Assembly: GCF_014644415.1 (NCBI RefSeq)
Contig: NZ_BMKQ01000001.1
Span: forward strand, 1,354,861-1,418,860
Direction: 5' to 3'
Source of the DNA: Marmoricola endophyticus
GTDB taxonomy: Bacteria > Actinomycetota > Actinomycetes > Propionibacteriales > Nocardioidaceae
Length of the DNA stretch: 64,000 bases
Shown here: piece by piece, positions 11,137 to 20,277 of the stretch
How positions within the stretch are numbered: position 1 is the first letter of the stretch
How the letters are laid out: each line of letters starts with the position of its first letter
Notes under the pieces: generated by a model
Databases searched by the model: none
Seen by the model: only the letters and a program-made list of their open reading frames with translations
What the model was told of the DNA's origin: nothing
Program-made: the position numbers and the translations under genes

Positions 11137-12279
11137 CTAACCCGAGCCACCGGCGGTGAGCTCGTGCGGGGGGCGCAACCGAGGCACGAGGAAGGTCGCG
11201 AACAACGTCCCCACGAACCAGAGCGCGATCAGGGCCCAGACCAGCGGCCGGGAGTAGATGCTGATCAGCACGCTGCCGAAGGCGAGCAGCGCGGCCCACA
11301 GCCACATGATCAGCACGGCCCGGCGCTGGGAGTGCCCGATCTCGAGCAGCCGGTGGTGCAGGTGCTTCTTGTCGGGCTGGTAGAACATCTTGCCCGCGCG
11401 GGTGCGTCGTACGACCGCCAGCACCAGGTCGGTGAACGGCACCAGCAGGATCGCGATCGGCAGCAGGAACGGCACCAGCATCGCCAGCGGTGGCGGGCTC
11501 GCCCCCGCACCGGCGTTCACGTCGAGGTCGACGGTGCTGAACTGTCCCGTCAGCGTCAGCGCCGAGCCGGCCAGCACCAGCCCGAGCAGCATGGACCCGG
11601 AGTCCCCCATGAAGATCCGGGCCGGCGAGAAGTTGTGCGGCAGGAAGCCGACGCAGGCACCGCCGAGCGCGGCGCAGAGCAGCGCGGCGGTGATGGCCAG
11701 GGTCTCGCCGTTGAACTCGGCGAGCTTGTAGGAGAACGCGAAGAAGGCGACCGCACCGATCCCCACCACTCCCCCGGCGAGCCCGTCCAGACCGTCGACG
11801 AAGTTGACCGCGTTGACCGTGCCCACCACCAGCAGGACGGTGAGCAGCATCCCCTGGGTCGGGTCGAGCGAGAACTGGGTGCCGGGGATGGTGAAGCTGA
11901 TCAGCTGGACGTCGTTGAGCACGAGGAACGCCGCGGCCACCACCTGCCCGCCGAGCTTGGTCAGCGCGTCCAGCTCGATGAGGTCGTCGAGAACCCCGAC
12001 GGCGCACACGATGGCGCCGCCGATGAGCACGACGCCCGCGTCGTGGAAGGTGACGTCCCCCGCCGTGGAGAGGAACGGCAGGTGGTGCGCGACGAGGAAG
12101 CCGGCAGCCAGGCCGCCGAGCATCGCGAGCCCGCCGAAGTACGGGATGGGGACGGCGTGCACGTCGCGGTCGCGCACCTCCGCGACCGCCTTGGCGTGGA
12201 TCGCCAGCTCCCGGGCGACCACGCAGAGCAGGTAGCTGACGACGGCCGCGACGAGGAAGACGACCAGGTACTCACGCAC
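11137..12279 (-). CDS. wecA: Undecaprenyl-phosphate GlcNAc-1-phosphate transferase (WecA/TagO type)
   Basis: A 380-aa integral membrane enzyme of the MraY/WecA family that loads a sugar-1-phosphate on the polyprenyl-phosphate carrier, starting cell-wall glycan linkage. About 11 membrane helices are visible. Active-site motifs are VLDDLIELDA, NFVDGLDGLAGG and the cytoplasmic His motif KKHLHHRLLEIGHSQ. The GTG start overlaps the upstream tsaC stop by 8 nt. The order tsaC-wecA-atp is the same as in M. tuberculosis (Rv1301-Rv1302). Confidence 0.9.
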   Translation of the reverse strand: MREYLVVFLVAAVVSYLLCVVARELAIHAKAVAEVRDRDVHAVPIPYFGGLAMLGGLAAGFLVAHHLPFLSTAGDVTFHDAGVVLIGGAIVCAVGVLDDLIELDALTKLGGQVVAAAFLVLNDVQLISFTIPGTQFSLDPTQGMLLTVLLVVGTVNAVNFVDGLDGLAGGVVGIGAVAFFAFSYKLAEFNGETLAITAALLCAALGGACVGFLPHNFSPARIFMGDSGSMLLGLVLAGSALTLTGQFSTVDLDVNAGAGASPPPLAMLVPFLLPIAILLVPFTDLVLAVVRRTRAGKMFYQPDKKHLHHRLLEIGHSQRRAVLIMWLWAALLAFGSVLISIYSRPLVWALIALWFVGTLFATFLVPRLRPPHELTAGGSG

Positions 12280-12988
12280 CGGCGCCGGTCTCCTGTCCTT
12301 CCTCGGGGCCCTCGTCGAGCGAGGTGCCCGCCGAGGTCAGCGTCGCCCGGATGTCGGCCAGCGACAGCGCCCCCTCACGGAGCACCCGCGGGCGCTCCCC
12401 GGTGCAGTCGAGGATCGTGGAGGGCTGCTCACCGGCGGTCGGTCCGGCGTCGAGCAGCACCGACAGCGAGGAGCCGAGCATCCGCTCGGCCGCGTCGGCG
12501 TCGGTGGCCGCGGGCTCACCCGTGCTGTTGGCCGACGAGACCGCCAGCGGCCCGGTGCGCTGGATCAGGTCGAGCGCCACGTCGTGGTCGGGCATGCGTA
12601 CCGCCACCGTGCCCCGGGTCTCCCCCAGGTCCCACTGCAGCGACTCCTGCTGCGGGCAGACCAGGGTCAGCGGCCCGGGCCAGTACGAGTCCGCGAGCAC
12701 CCGCGCCCACTCGGGCACCGAGGAGGCCAGCGCGTCCAGCGTGGTGACCGCCGAGATCAGCACCGGCGGCGGCATGTCCCGGCCACGGCCCTTGGCGTCG
12801 AGCAGGGCCTGCACCGACTCCGGCTCGAAGGCGTCGCAGCCGATGCCGTAGACGGTGTCCGTCGGGAGGACGACGAGCTCGCCTCGCCGCACCGCCAGCG
12901 ACGCGGTCGCGAGCCCCTCCTCGCGCAGGTCGCCGTCGCGCATGTCGAAGCGCTGCAGCTGCGGTGGTTCCGCGTCGGTCTCGCTCAC
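12272..12988 (-). CDS. L-threonylcarbamoyladenylate synthase (TsaC/Sua5 family)
   Basis: A 238-aa YrdC-domain enzyme making threonylcarbamoyl-AMP from threonine, bicarbonate and ATP for the t6A37 modification of tRNAs. Signatures are [11 protein letters not shown] and [12 protein letters not shown]. It lacks the extra Sua5 C-terminal domain, so TsaC is the better fit. The GTG at 12988 lies 4 nt after the prmC stop. An ATG at 12943 (MRDGD) is an alternative start. The long upstream extension of the frame is antisense-free but non-homologous. Confidence 0.88.
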   Translation of the reverse strand: MSETDAEPPQLQRFDMRDGDLREEGLATASLAVRRGELVVLPTDTVYGIGCDAFEPESVQALLDAKGRGRDMPPPVLISAVTTLDALASSVPEWARVLADSYWPGPLTLVCPQQESLQWDLGETRGTVAVRMPDHDVALDLIQRTGPLAVSSANSTGEPAATDADAAERMLGSSLSVLLDAGPTAGEQPSTILDCTGERPRVLREGALSLADIRATLTSAGTSLDEGPEEGQETGAGA

Positions 12989-12992
12989 CCGT

Positions 12993-13871
12993 TCATGGTG
13001 CCAGGGTCCGGCCCGCGGCAGGGAGCCGACGTGCGGTGAGGTAGCGGGGCCGGCCGGCCAGGTCCGCGTGGTCGCGTACGTCGGCCCACCTCCCGGTGCT
13101 GCCGAAGCAGGCCGGCGCCGACTCGCCCTGGGCGTCCGCGTGCTCCGCACCGACCACGCCACCGGGGCGCAGCAGGCGGTGCGCCGTGCGCTCCAGGACC
13201 CGCATCGCGTCCAGGCCGTCCTCGCCGGACCACAGCGCCGCGGCAGGGTCGTGGTCGCGGGCCTCGGGAGCCACGGACTCCCACGCCTCGAGGGGGATGT
13301 ACGGCGGGTTGCAGACGACGACGTCCACCCGGCCGTCCAGCTCCGGCAGCGCGCTGGCGAGGTCCCCCAGGCCCAGTGAGACGTCGGCGCCGATCGCTGC
13401 CGCGTTCCGCTCGGCCCAGGCCAGCGCGTCGGGGTCGAGCTCGACTCCGTGGACCACGGCGTGCGGTACCTCGGTCGCCACGCTCAGCGCGATCGCGCCC
13501 GACCCGCAGCACAGGTCGACCACCACCGGCCGCTCCAGCGGCGCGGCTGCCTCGACGGCCCACCCGGCCAGCAGCTCGGTCTCCGGTCGCGGGACGAAGA
13601 CGCCCGGCCCGACGGCCAGGTCGAGGTAGCGGAAGCCGGCGGACCCGGTCAGGTGCTGCAGCGGCTCGCGCGCGGCGCGGCGCGCGAGCAGGGCGTCGTA
13701 CGGACCGACGAGCTCGGCGGGGACCTCGCTCGGCAGCGTCGCCCGCGTGCGACCGACGACGTGGGCGAGGAGCTCGGCGGCGTCGTGCTCGGGACTGGCG
13801 ACCCCTGCGTCGGCGAGCCTCACGGCCGCGTCGCCCAGCAGCCCACGGGTCGGCTCCGAGCTCGGCGTCAC
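12993..13871 (-). CDS. prmC: Peptide chain release factor N5-glutamine methyltransferase
   Basis: A 292-aa SAM-dependent enzyme that methylates the GGQ glutamine of release factors. An N-terminal helical RF-binding domain (1-90) precedes a Rossmann fold with [13 protein letters not shown] and the NPPY motif CNPPYIPLE. The GTG start overlaps the prfA stop (GTGA), so the modifying enzyme is translationally coupled to its substrate. The segment [16 protein letters not shown] replaces the more usual hydrophobic strand with a Gly-Ala but keeps the family motif. Confidence 0.93.
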   Translation of the reverse strand: MTPSSEPTRGLLGDAAVRLADAGVASPEHDAAELLAHVVGRTRATLPSEVPAELVGPYDALLARRAAREPLQHLTGSAGFRYLDLAVGPGVFVPRPETELLAGWAVEAAAPLERPVVVDLCCGSGAIALSVATEVPHAVVHGVELDPDALAWAERNAAAIGADVSLGLGDLASALPELDGRVDVVVCNPPYIPLEAWESVAPEARDHDPAAALWSGEDGLDAMRVLERTAHRLLRPGGVVGAEHADAQGESAPACFGSTGRWADVRDHADLAGRPRYLTARRLPAAGRTLAP

Positions 13872-14941
13872 TCGCCCAGCGCCTCGAGCCGGGCCTCGAG
13901 GTCGGCGCTGACGCTGGACTCGACGACCGGGTCCAGCGCACCGTCGAGGACCTGGTCGAGGTTGTAGGACTTGTAGCCGGTGCGGTGGTCGGAGATCCGG
14001 TTCTCCGGGTAGTTGTAGGTCCGGATCCGCTCGGAGCGGTCGACCGTGCGTACCTGCGAGCGCCGCGCCTCGGAGGCCTCGCTCGCTGCCTGCTCCTCCG
14101 CCGCGGCCAGCAGCCGGGAGCGCAGGATCCGCATCGCCTGCTCCTTGTTCTGCAGCTGCGACTTCTCGTTCTGGCAGCTGGCCACGACCCCGGTCGGCAG
14201 GTGGGTGATCCGCACGGCGGAGTCGGTGGTGTTGACGCTCTGCCCGCCCGGGCCCGAGGAGCGGTAGACGTCGATGCGCAGGTCCTTGTCCTCGATCTGC
14301 ACGTCGACCTGCTCGGCCTCGGGCAGCACGAGCACGCCGGCGGCGCTCGTGTGCACCCGGCCCTGGCTCTCGGTCACCGGTACGCGCTGGACCCGGTGGA
14401 CGCCGCCCTCGAACTTCAGCCGGGCGTACGGCGCGTGGCCGGGCTCCGGCGTGCCCTTGGCCTGCACCGCCACGGTCACGGACTTGTAGCCGCCGAGGTC
14501 GGACGCGGTGGCGTCGATGATCTCGGTGCGCCAGCCGTGCTGCTCGGCGTAGCGGGTGTACATCCGCAGCAGGTCGCCGGCGAACAGCGCCGACTCCTCG
14601 CCGCCCTCGCCGGACTTCACCTCGACGATCGCGTCCTTGCCGTCGGAGGGGTCGCGCGGCACGAGCAGACCACGCAGCCGCTCGGCCGCGCTCGCGCGAC
14701 GCGCGGCGAGCTCGTCGGCCTCCTCGGCGAACGAGGGATCCTCGGAGGCCAGCTCGCGTGCGGCCTCCTCGTCGTCGCCGAGACGGCGCCACTCGTCGTC
14801 GGCGCGCAGGACGGCGCTGAGCTCGGAGTAGCGCTGGTTCAGGCGCTTGGACAGGGCCGGGTCGGCGTGCACCGCCGGGTCGGCCAGACGCGGCTCCAGC
14901 TCGCGGTGCTCGTCACGCAGTGCGTCGACCGCTTCGAACAC
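13868..14941 (-). CDS. prfA: Peptide chain release factor 1
   Basis: A 357-aa factor that recognises UAA/UAG. The catalytic GGQ loop ([20 protein letters not shown]) and a C-terminal domain rich in basic residues are intact. The GTG at 14941 was chosen over the upstream in-frame ATG because AAGGAGG lies 5 nt before it. A strong hairpin separates it from rpmE. Confidence 0.93.
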   Translation of the reverse strand: MFEAVDALRDEHRELEPRLADPAVHADPALSKRLNQRYSELSAVLRADDEWRRLGDDEEAARELASEDPSFAEEADELAARRASAAERLRGLLVPRDPSDGKDAIVEVKSGEGGEESALFAGDLLRMYTRYAEQHGWRTEIIDATASDLGGYKSVTVAVQAKGTPEPGHAPYARLKFEGGVHRVQRVPVTESQGRVHTSAAGVLVLPEAEQVDVQIEDKDLRIDVYRSSGPGGQSVNTTDSAVRITHLPTGVVASCQNEKSQLQNKEQAMRILRSRLLAAAEEQAASEASEARRSQVRTVDRSERIRTYNYPENRISDHRTGYKSYNLDQVLDGALDPVVESSVSADLEARLEALGE

Positions 14942-14980
14942 CGCTGCCTCCTTCGTCTCGTGCCGGACCTCACGACGCAC

Positions 14981-15018
14981 GACACCGGCCGCCGCACGCG
15001 AGGTGCGGGGCCGGTGTC
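14981..15018 (-). terminator. Hairpin terminator between rpmE and prfA
   Basis: A 10-bp stem (14981-14990 with 15009-15018) continues, after one bulged base, into a 6-bp stem with a 5-nt loop. There is no U-tract, as usual for high-GC actinobacteria. It probably ends or attenuates the rpmE transcript. Confidence 0.6.
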
Positions 15019-15028
15019 GGCAGGGGCG

Positions 15029-15253
15029 CTACTTCTTGTCGCTCTGCGCCTTCTTGGCGTAGCGGGCCTCGAAGCGGGCCACGCGGCCGCCGGTGTCGAG
15101 GATCTTCTGCTTGCCGGTGTAGAAGGGGTGGCACTTGTTGCAGACGTCGGCGCTCATGGTGTCGCTCTCGGACGTGCTGCGGGTGGTGAACGTGTTGCCG
15201 CAGGTGCAGCGCACGGTCGTCTCGGTGTACGCGGGGTGGATGTCGGTCTTCAT
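15029..15253 (-). CDS. rpmE: 50S ribosomal protein bL31 (zinc-binding C+ form)
   Basis: A 74-aa ribosomal protein. Four Cys residues (C16, C18, C38, C41 in CTC and CNKC) form the zinc site, so this is the zinc-containing C+ paralogue. The ATG at 15253 follows GAGAGGACACC. Upstream extension of the frame is not conserved. Confidence 0.95.
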   Translation of the reverse strand: MKTDIHPAYTETTVRCTCGNTFTTRSTSESDTMSADVCNKCHPFYTGKQKILDTGGRVARFEARYAKKAQSDKK

Positions 15254-15324
15254 GGTGTCCTCTCGGTGACGGTCGCCGGGTCGTGACCTCGGGGACGAGG
15301 CACGTGAACCGGAACCAGCGAGTG

Positions 15325-15354
15325 ATTGTGCCACCGCCCGGTGGACCGGGCCAA
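15325..15354 (-). promoter_or_regulatory. Candidate rpmE promoter
   Basis: TTGGCC (minus strand 15354-15349) and CACAAT (15330-15325) are separated by 18 nt, a reasonable -35/-10 pair. They would give a leader of ~65 nt. Confidence 0.4.
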
Positions 15355-15417
15355 TCGGTGACACCGGGCCCAACGGGCTGGGGCGCGTCGTTGTTCCTTC
15401 GGCCGGTCGGCCCTGGA

Positions 15418-15595
15418 CGGGTCTCGACGTCCCTTCGACGCGCTCCTTCGTCGCTGCTCAGGACATCGCCTCCCTCGCTGGCGCTCGGTCGGGCTGGACC
15501 ACCTAGGTGCTGGAGCCCGTTCTCTTGGTGGTGGAGCGTGTCCTCCAGGTGGTTGAGCAGCGACCGAGGAACGAGGGAGCGCGTCGAGACCACAC
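15418..15595. repeat. Inverted, degenerate intergenic repeat element
   Basis: The 354-bp gap between rpmE and the CocE hydrolase has no gene besides the rpmE promoter. A unit reading GGTGGTTGAGCAGCGACCGA followed by a GAGGGAGCGCGTCGAGACC end lies at 15551-15594. A decayed, interrupted inverted copy starting GTCTCGACGTCCCTTCGACG lies at ~15420-15515. I recognise the unit as an interspersed intergenic repeat common in Nocardioides-type genomes. It could fold into a long hairpin. Confidence 0.6.
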
Positions 15596-15607
15596 CGACA
15601 AGCAACC

Positions 15608-17305
15608 TCAGCCCCGCACCGGCAGCGTCAGCCACGATCCCGTGTGGCTCACCGTCTGCACGGTGACCACGGCGTCCTCGATCCGTCCGAGCTCGGGCAC
15701 CTCGCGCGTGCCGAGGTTGCGGCTGAACCGCGGGAAGCTGCTCCCGGCGACGTCGACGCGCAGCCGGTGCCCGGCAGCGAACCGGTGCGCCGTGTGCAGC
15801 AGCGGCACCCGCACCTCGTACGTCCTCCCGGGCACCAGCCAGTCCTCGGTCCCGCCCTCGCGCGTGCGGAGACGGAGCGCGCCCTCGCTGACGTTGGCGA
15901 CGTACCCGTCCGGCTCGACGTCGCTGACCACGACGACCACGTCGGTGTCCTCGCCGGTGCTGGCCACGCGCAGCGTCAGCACCGGCTCGCCGACCACCTC
16001 GAGGTCGTCGTCGAGCCGCGGAGAGGTCCACACCACGACGTCGTCGCGTGCCTGCCGCGCGGCCTGGTCCTGGACCCCGTCGGGACCGAGCGGGGCACAG
16101 GTGAACGCCCCGCCGACGGTCGGGACGGGCGTGGCCGCGTCGTGGACGTACGTCGACTCCCCCGCGCCGGGGTCGCGGGACAGCGCGCCGCCGTCGTCCA
16201 GGTGCCAGTCGACCGGCCGGGCGTCCGCCGGCGGCCACGACTCCCCGCCGGCCCATGCGCCGGAGGCTCCAGGCCCCGTGGCGAACCACGCCACCGGTGG
16301 CCCGTCGAGCAGCCGCCGGGCCAGCGGCGCCGCGACCGGGTCCGCGTCGGGTCGCAACCACCGGTCGAACCAGCCCTGCACCACCGACTGCCAGGCGCCG
16401 ACCCCGCCGGGTGCGGCGGCCCAGGTGCGGGCCCCGACGTTGCCGGTGTAGGTGCCGTTGTGCGCCCACGGCCCGACCACCAGCCGGTGCCGCTCCCCCG
16501 CGTCCCGACGCCCGAACGCGGTCAGCATGCTCGGCTGCATGAAGTCCCGGGTGCCGACGACGCTCAGCACCGGCACGTCGGTGACCGGTGCGTCACGAGC
16601 CGCTGACCGGGTGACGTAGCCGCCGGACTCGTCGCGCACCCAGGCGGCCCACCACGGTGCGAGGTCGGGGTCGGCGAGCACGTCGATCCCGGCGACCGGC
16701 GTGTGCGCGACGGTGCCGCGGAGGTCGGCCGCCGCCGCTCCGATCCGCTGCAGGAGTGAAGCCTTCTCCTCGCCCGTACGGTCGCTGCGGACGACCTGCC
16801 CGACGCACTGGCCCAACGAGTAGCCGGTCAGGAACCCCAGCTCGAGCAGCCCGCCGGGGCGGACGGTCGTGGACAGGTCGGCAGCGCCGATCATCACCAG
16901 CGCCGCCCTCAGGTGTGGCGGAGCCGCGGCGAGGGCGGCGTACGCCGTGATCGCGTGGTACGACGACCCGTACACGCCGACCTGCCCGTCGCACCAGGGC
17001 TGCGCAGCCGCCCACTCGACGGCGTCGTAGCCGTCGTCGTGCTCCTGCTCGCCGAAGTCCAGCACCCCGTCGGAGGCGAAGCGCCCGCGCACGTCCTGGA
17101 CCACCACGGCGTACCCGGCCCGGGCCAGCGCGACGGGGTCGGCGACCAGGGCCGAGACCAGCGTCGGGCTCGTCTTGTCGTACGGCGTCCGGTGCAGCAG
17201 GGCGGGCCGTGGCCGGTCGTCGTCGACCCGGTAGACGTCGGCACGGAGCACGACGCCGTCGCGGGTGGTCATCTCGACGTCGGTGTCGATCCGCAGGCCG
17301 CTCAC
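15608..17305 (-). CDS. CocE/NonD family alpha/beta hydrolase (X-Pro dipeptidyl-peptidase S15-like)
   Basis: A 565-aa esterase/acylaminopeptidase-type hydrolase. The N-terminal catalytic domain contains TTRDGVVLRADVYR, the oxyanion region and the nucleophile Ser115 in VYGSSYH. The C-terminal jelly-roll domain is that of the S15/CocE family (ending ELGRIEDAVVTVQTVSHTGS). The substrate is unknown. The GTG at 17305 is 13 nt after the rho stop; an internal ATG at 17272 would remove 11 residues. No signal peptide is seen. Confidence 0.8.
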   Translation of the reverse strand: MSGLRIDTDVEMTTRDGVVLRADVYRVDDDRPRPALLHRTPYDKTSPTLVSALVADPVALARAGYAVVVQDVRGRFASDGVLDFGEQEHDDGYDAVEWAAAQPWCDGQVGVYGSSYHAITAYAALAAAPPHLRAALVMIGAADLSTTVRPGGLLELGFLTGYSLGQCVGQVVRSDRTGEEKASLLQRIGAAAADLRGTVAHTPVAGIDVLADPDLAPWWAAWVRDESGGYVTRSAARDAPVTDVPVLSVVGTRDFMQPSMLTAFGRRDAGERHRLVVGPWAHNGTYTGNVGARTWAAAPGGVGAWQSVVQGWFDRWLRPDADPVAAPLARRLLDGPPVAWFATGPGASGAWAGGESWPPADARPVDWHLDDGGALSRDPGAGESTYVHDAATPVPTVGGAFTCAPLGPDGVQDQAARQARDDVVVWTSPRLDDDLEVVGEPVLTLRVASTGEDTDVVVVVSDVEPDGYVANVSEGALRLRTREGGTEDWLVPGRTYEVRVPLLHTAHRFAAGHRLRVDVAGSSFPRFSRNLGTREVPELGRIEDAVVTVQTVSHTGSWLTLPVRG

Positions 17306-17318
17306 CGGGTCGAGGATG

Positions 17319-19166
17319 TCACCTCGTGGTGGTGAGCTCGGAGTCCTCGGCCCGCTGGATCGCGGTGAGGAACTCGTAGTTGCTGCGGGTGTGGCCCAGG
17401 CGTGCGAGCACCATCTCCAGCCCGCGGGCCGGCTCCAGCTCCGCCAGCGCGCGCCGCAGCTTGCGGGAGATCTCGATCTCCTCCGCACCGAGGAGCAGCT
17501 CCTCACGACGGGTGCCCGAGCGGAGCACGTCGACCGCGGGGAACAGCCAGCGGTCGGCCAGGTCGCGGCGCAGCCGGAGCTCCATCGTCGAGGTGCCCTC
17601 GAACTCCTCGAGGATCACCTCGTCCATCGCCGAGCCCGACTCGACCGTCGCGGTGGCGATGACGGTCAGCGACCCGCCGTTCTCGATGTTCCGGGCGGCG
17701 CCGAAGAACCGCTTGGGTGGGTAGAGGGCCGAGGCGTCGACACCGCCGGCCAGCGTGCGGCCGGAGGCGGGCGCGGCGAGGTTGTAGGCGCGGCCCAGCG
17801 TCGTGACGCCGTCCAGCAGCACCACGACGTCGTGGCCGAGCTCGACGAGCCGCTTGGCCCGCTCGATGGCCAGCTCGGCGATCGCGGTGTGGTCCGACGG
17901 CGGCCGGTCGAAGGTCGAGGAGATCACCTCTCCACGCACGGACCGCTCGAAGTCGGTGACCTCCTCGGGCCGCTCGTCGATCAGCACCACCATCAGGTGG
18001 CACTCGGGGTTGTTGGCGCTCACGGCGTCCGCGATCGCCCGGAGCACGGTCGTCCGGCCCGCCTTCGCCGCCGAGACGACCAGCCCACGCTGGCCCTTGC
18101 CGATCGGGGCGGCCACGTCGATGACCCGGCCGATCAGCTCGTCGGCCCGGGTCTCCATGCGCAGCCGCTCGGTCGGGTAGAGCGGCGTCAGCGCACCGAA
18201 CTCCTTGCGCGAGCGGGAGAGCTCGGGCTCGGCGCCGTTGACCGAGTCGATCTTGACCAGGGGGTTGAACTTCTCCTTGCGCTCGCCCTCGCGCGGGAGG
18301 CGTACCTGACCGCTGATCGCGTCGCCCGGACGCAGCCCGAGCTTGCGGACCATCGACAGCGAGACGTAGACGTCGTCGGGACCGGCGAGGTAGCCGGTCG
18401 TGCGGACGAACGCGTAGTTGTCGAGGACGTCGAGGATCCCCGCGCACGGCAGCAGCACGTCGTCCTCGAGCACGTTGGTGTCGGGCTCGTTGCGGTTGGT
18501 GCGACCACCGCCCTGCTGCTGCCGGTCGCGGCCACGGCGGCGGCGGTTGCGGCGACCACCGCTCTCGTCGTCGTCGTCGGAGCCGGCGGTCGCGCCCTGG
18601 TCCTGCTTGTTCTGGTCCTGCCCGCCCTGGTTGTTGCTCTGACCACCGCGGGCGTCCTGCTGCTTCGGGCCCTTGTCCTGGCCCTTCTGCTTGTCGTTCT
18701 GCTGCTTGTCGTTCTGCTGCTTGTCGTTCTGCTGCTTGTCGTTCTGCTGCTTGTCGTTCTGCTGGTTGCGACGGCCGCCGCGACCGCGCTGCTGGTCGCC
18801 GCCAGCGTGACCCTCGCGCTGGGTACGGGTCGCCTCGTCGGGCCGGTCGGGCTGCTGGTCCTGGGGCTGGTCGGTCGCGGCCGGCGCCGGCTCCGCCCGC
18901 TTGCGGGTGCGGCGCGCCGGAGCCTCACCCTGCGGGGCGTTGGCTGCTGCGTCGGGCGTCGTGTCCTGCTGCGTCGCGGAGCTCTGGGCACCCTGCCTCG
19001 CCGGACGCCCGCTCTCCTGGGAACCTCCCTGGGCACCCCTGACAGCGGCGACGAGGTCCGCCTTCTTCATCCCCGCGCTCTTGATCCCCAGTGCGCCGGC
19101 GACGCGGCGCAGCTCGGGCATCAGCATCGCGGAGACGTCGCGGCCGTTCTCGGCGGATTCGGTCAT
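17319..19166 (-). CDS. rho: Transcription termination factor Rho, divergent active site and Q/N-rich insertion
   Basis: A 615-aa hexameric RNA helicase ending untranslated transcripts. A Rho_N helical domain (residues ~14-40, MPELRRVAGALGIKSAG) is followed by a ~200-residue disordered Q/N/D/K/R-rich insertion containing QQNDK repeated five times, then the RNA-binding cold-shock domain and the ATPase core. Core residues differ from the usual Rho. The P-loop reads SAAKAGRTTVL where PPKAGKT is standard, LLDGVTTLGRAYN replaces LLDSITRLGRAYN, and DRWLFPAVD replaces ERRVFPAVD. SGTR, DERPEEVTD and RPPSDHT remain. The ATG at 19166 begins the conserved N-domain. Confidence 0.93.
   Translation of the reverse strand: MTESAENGRDVSAMLMPELRRVAGALGIKSAGMKKADLVAAVRGAQGGSQESGRPARQGAQSSATQQDTTPDAAANAPQGEAPARRTRKRAEPAPAATDQPQDQQPDRPDEATRTQREGHAGGDQQRGRGGRRNQQNDKQQNDKQQNDKQQNDKQQNDKQKGQDKGPKQQDARGGQSNNQGGQDQNKQDQGATAGSDDDDESGGRRNRRRRGRDRQQQGGGRTNRNEPDTNVLEDDVLLPCAGILDVLDNYAFVRTTGYLAGPDDVYVSLSMVRKLGLRPGDAISGQVRLPREGERKEKFNPLVKIDSVNGAEPELSRSRKEFGALTPLYPTERLRMETRADELIGRVIDVAAPIGKGQRGLVVSAAKAGRTTVLRAIADAVSANNPECHLMVVLIDERPEEVTDFERSVRGEVISSTFDRPPSDHTAIAELAIERAKRLVELGHDVVVLLDGVTTLGRAYNLAAPASGRTLAGGVDASALYPPKRFFGAARNIENGGSLTVIATATVESGSAMDEVILEEFEGTSTMELRLRRDLADRWLFPAVDVLRSGTRREELLLGAEEIEISRKLRRALAELEPARGLEMVLARLGHTRSNYEFLTAIQRAEDSELTTTR
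18691..18765 (-). repeat. Five-copy 15-bp tandem repeat inside rho
   Basis: TTGTCGTTCTGCTGC occurs five times head to tail on the plus strand, the last copy with one base changed. It encodes repeated QQNDK in the Rho insertion and keeps the frame in every copy, so length changes would be tolerated. Confidence 0.95.
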
Positions 19167-19371
19167 GTGCTGCGTCCTTGTCCCTGGCGACCAGTGGCTG
19201 CGACGGCGAACGGTCCCAGTGGGAGTGATGAGGAGGCGCGGAGCCTTGCCGGAGGCCGTACGACGCAAGACCCGGCGCAGGTGCGAACCGGGGCGACCCC
19301 GGCATCTGCGTACGGCGGCGCGAGCGTAGCACCACGACGACCACACCGGGACCGACCCGGAGCGCTACGGC
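19167..19371 (-). promoter_or_regulatory. rho promoter and leader region
   Basis: The 205-nt gap before rho contains a TACGCT -10-like box on the minus strand at 19328-19323, predicting a leader of ~150 nt. The leader carries a perfect CCGGGG-CGA-CCCCGG hairpin at 19288-19302. Rho genes commonly autoregulate through their leaders; that is inferred here. Confidence 0.4.
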
Positions 19372-20277
19372 TCAGCCGACCTCGACGCTCGCGCCGGGGA
19401 CGCCGATGTCGGGCGTCCGCAGCGTCCATCCCGCCGGCAGCCGGGCCGCGGCCTCCTCGACGTCGCGGTCACGGACCAGGGCGAGCACGCTCGGCCCGGC
19501 ACCGGAGACGACCGCGGCGACCCCGTCGGCCCGCAGGGCGTCGACCAGCGCCATGCTGTCCGGCATCGCCGGGCGTCGCTGCTGCTGGTGCAGCCGGTCC
19601 TCGGTGGCCGGCAGCAGCAGGTCCGCGCGACCGGTCAGTGCAGTGACCAGCAGCGCCGCGCGACCGGCGTTGGCGGCGGCGTCCGCGTGGGGGACGACGT
19701 CGGGCAGCAGTCCACGCGCGACCTCGGTGGAGAGCGGGTCGGGCGGGACGTACACCACGCCGGCGATCTCGGGATCGGGCTGCAGCCGCGCCACGCGGAT
19801 GCGGCCGTCGTCCTGGGTCACCGACACCGTCAGGCCGCCGAGCAGGGCAGGGGCGACGTTGTCGGGGTGGCCCTCCAGGCGGGTCGCCAGCGCCAGCGCG
19901 GCCTCCTCGTCGAGCAGCGAGCGCCCGTCCTCGACCAGTGCCCGCGCCAGCACGATGCCACCGACGATGGCGGCCGAGGACGACCCGAGACCGCGGGCAT
20001 GGGGGATCAGGTTGCTGCAGACCAGGCGCAGGCCGGGCGCCTCGCAGACCATCTCGGTGAAGGCGGCGACCATGGCGCGGTGCACGAGGTGCCGCTCGTC
20101 GCGCGGCACGTCCTCGGCACCCTCCCCCTCGACGAGGATCTGCAGCGGGCCGTCGACGACCTCCGCTCCGAGGCCGTCGAGGACGCCGACGGCCAGCCCG
20201 AGGGTGTCGAAGCCGGGACCGAGGTTGGCGCTGCTGGCCGGGACGCTGGCGGCGACCGGCCCGTCGACGAACCTCAC
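19372..20277 (-). CDS. thrB: Homoserine kinase
   Basis: A 301-aa GHMP kinase phosphorylating homoserine for threonine synthesis. The ATP-binding motif [15 protein letters not shown] and the N-terminal [18 protein letters not shown] are diagnostic. The GTG start overlaps the thrC stop (GTGA). The C-terminal [11 protein letters not shown] motif is intact. The long upstream open frame belongs to thrC's other frame. Confidence 0.95.
   Translation of the reverse strand: MRFVDGPVAASVPASSANLGPGFDTLGLAVGVLDGLGAEVVDGPLQILVEGEGAEDVPRDERHLVHRAMVAAFTEMVCEAPGLRLVCSNLIPHARGLGSSSAAIVGGIVLARALVEDGRSLLDEEAALALATRLEGHPDNVAPALLGGLTVSVTQDDGRIRVARLQPDPEIAGVVYVPPDPLSTEVARGLLPDVVPHADAAANAGRAALLVTALTGRADLLLPATEDRLHQQQRRPAMPDSMALVDALRADGVAAVVSGAGPSVLALVRDRDVEEAAARLPAGWTLRTPDIGVPGASVEVG

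Noticed and set aside
13868-14980. prfA starting at the in-frame ATG at 14980
   Set aside because: The extra residues are not conserved and overlap the rpmE terminator hairpin; the GTG at 14941 has AAGGAGG.
17265-19646. A 793-codon plus-strand frame with repeated VVLLL stretches suggesting a membrane protein
   Set aside because: The hydrophobic repeats are the antisense reading of the QQNDK repeats in rho.
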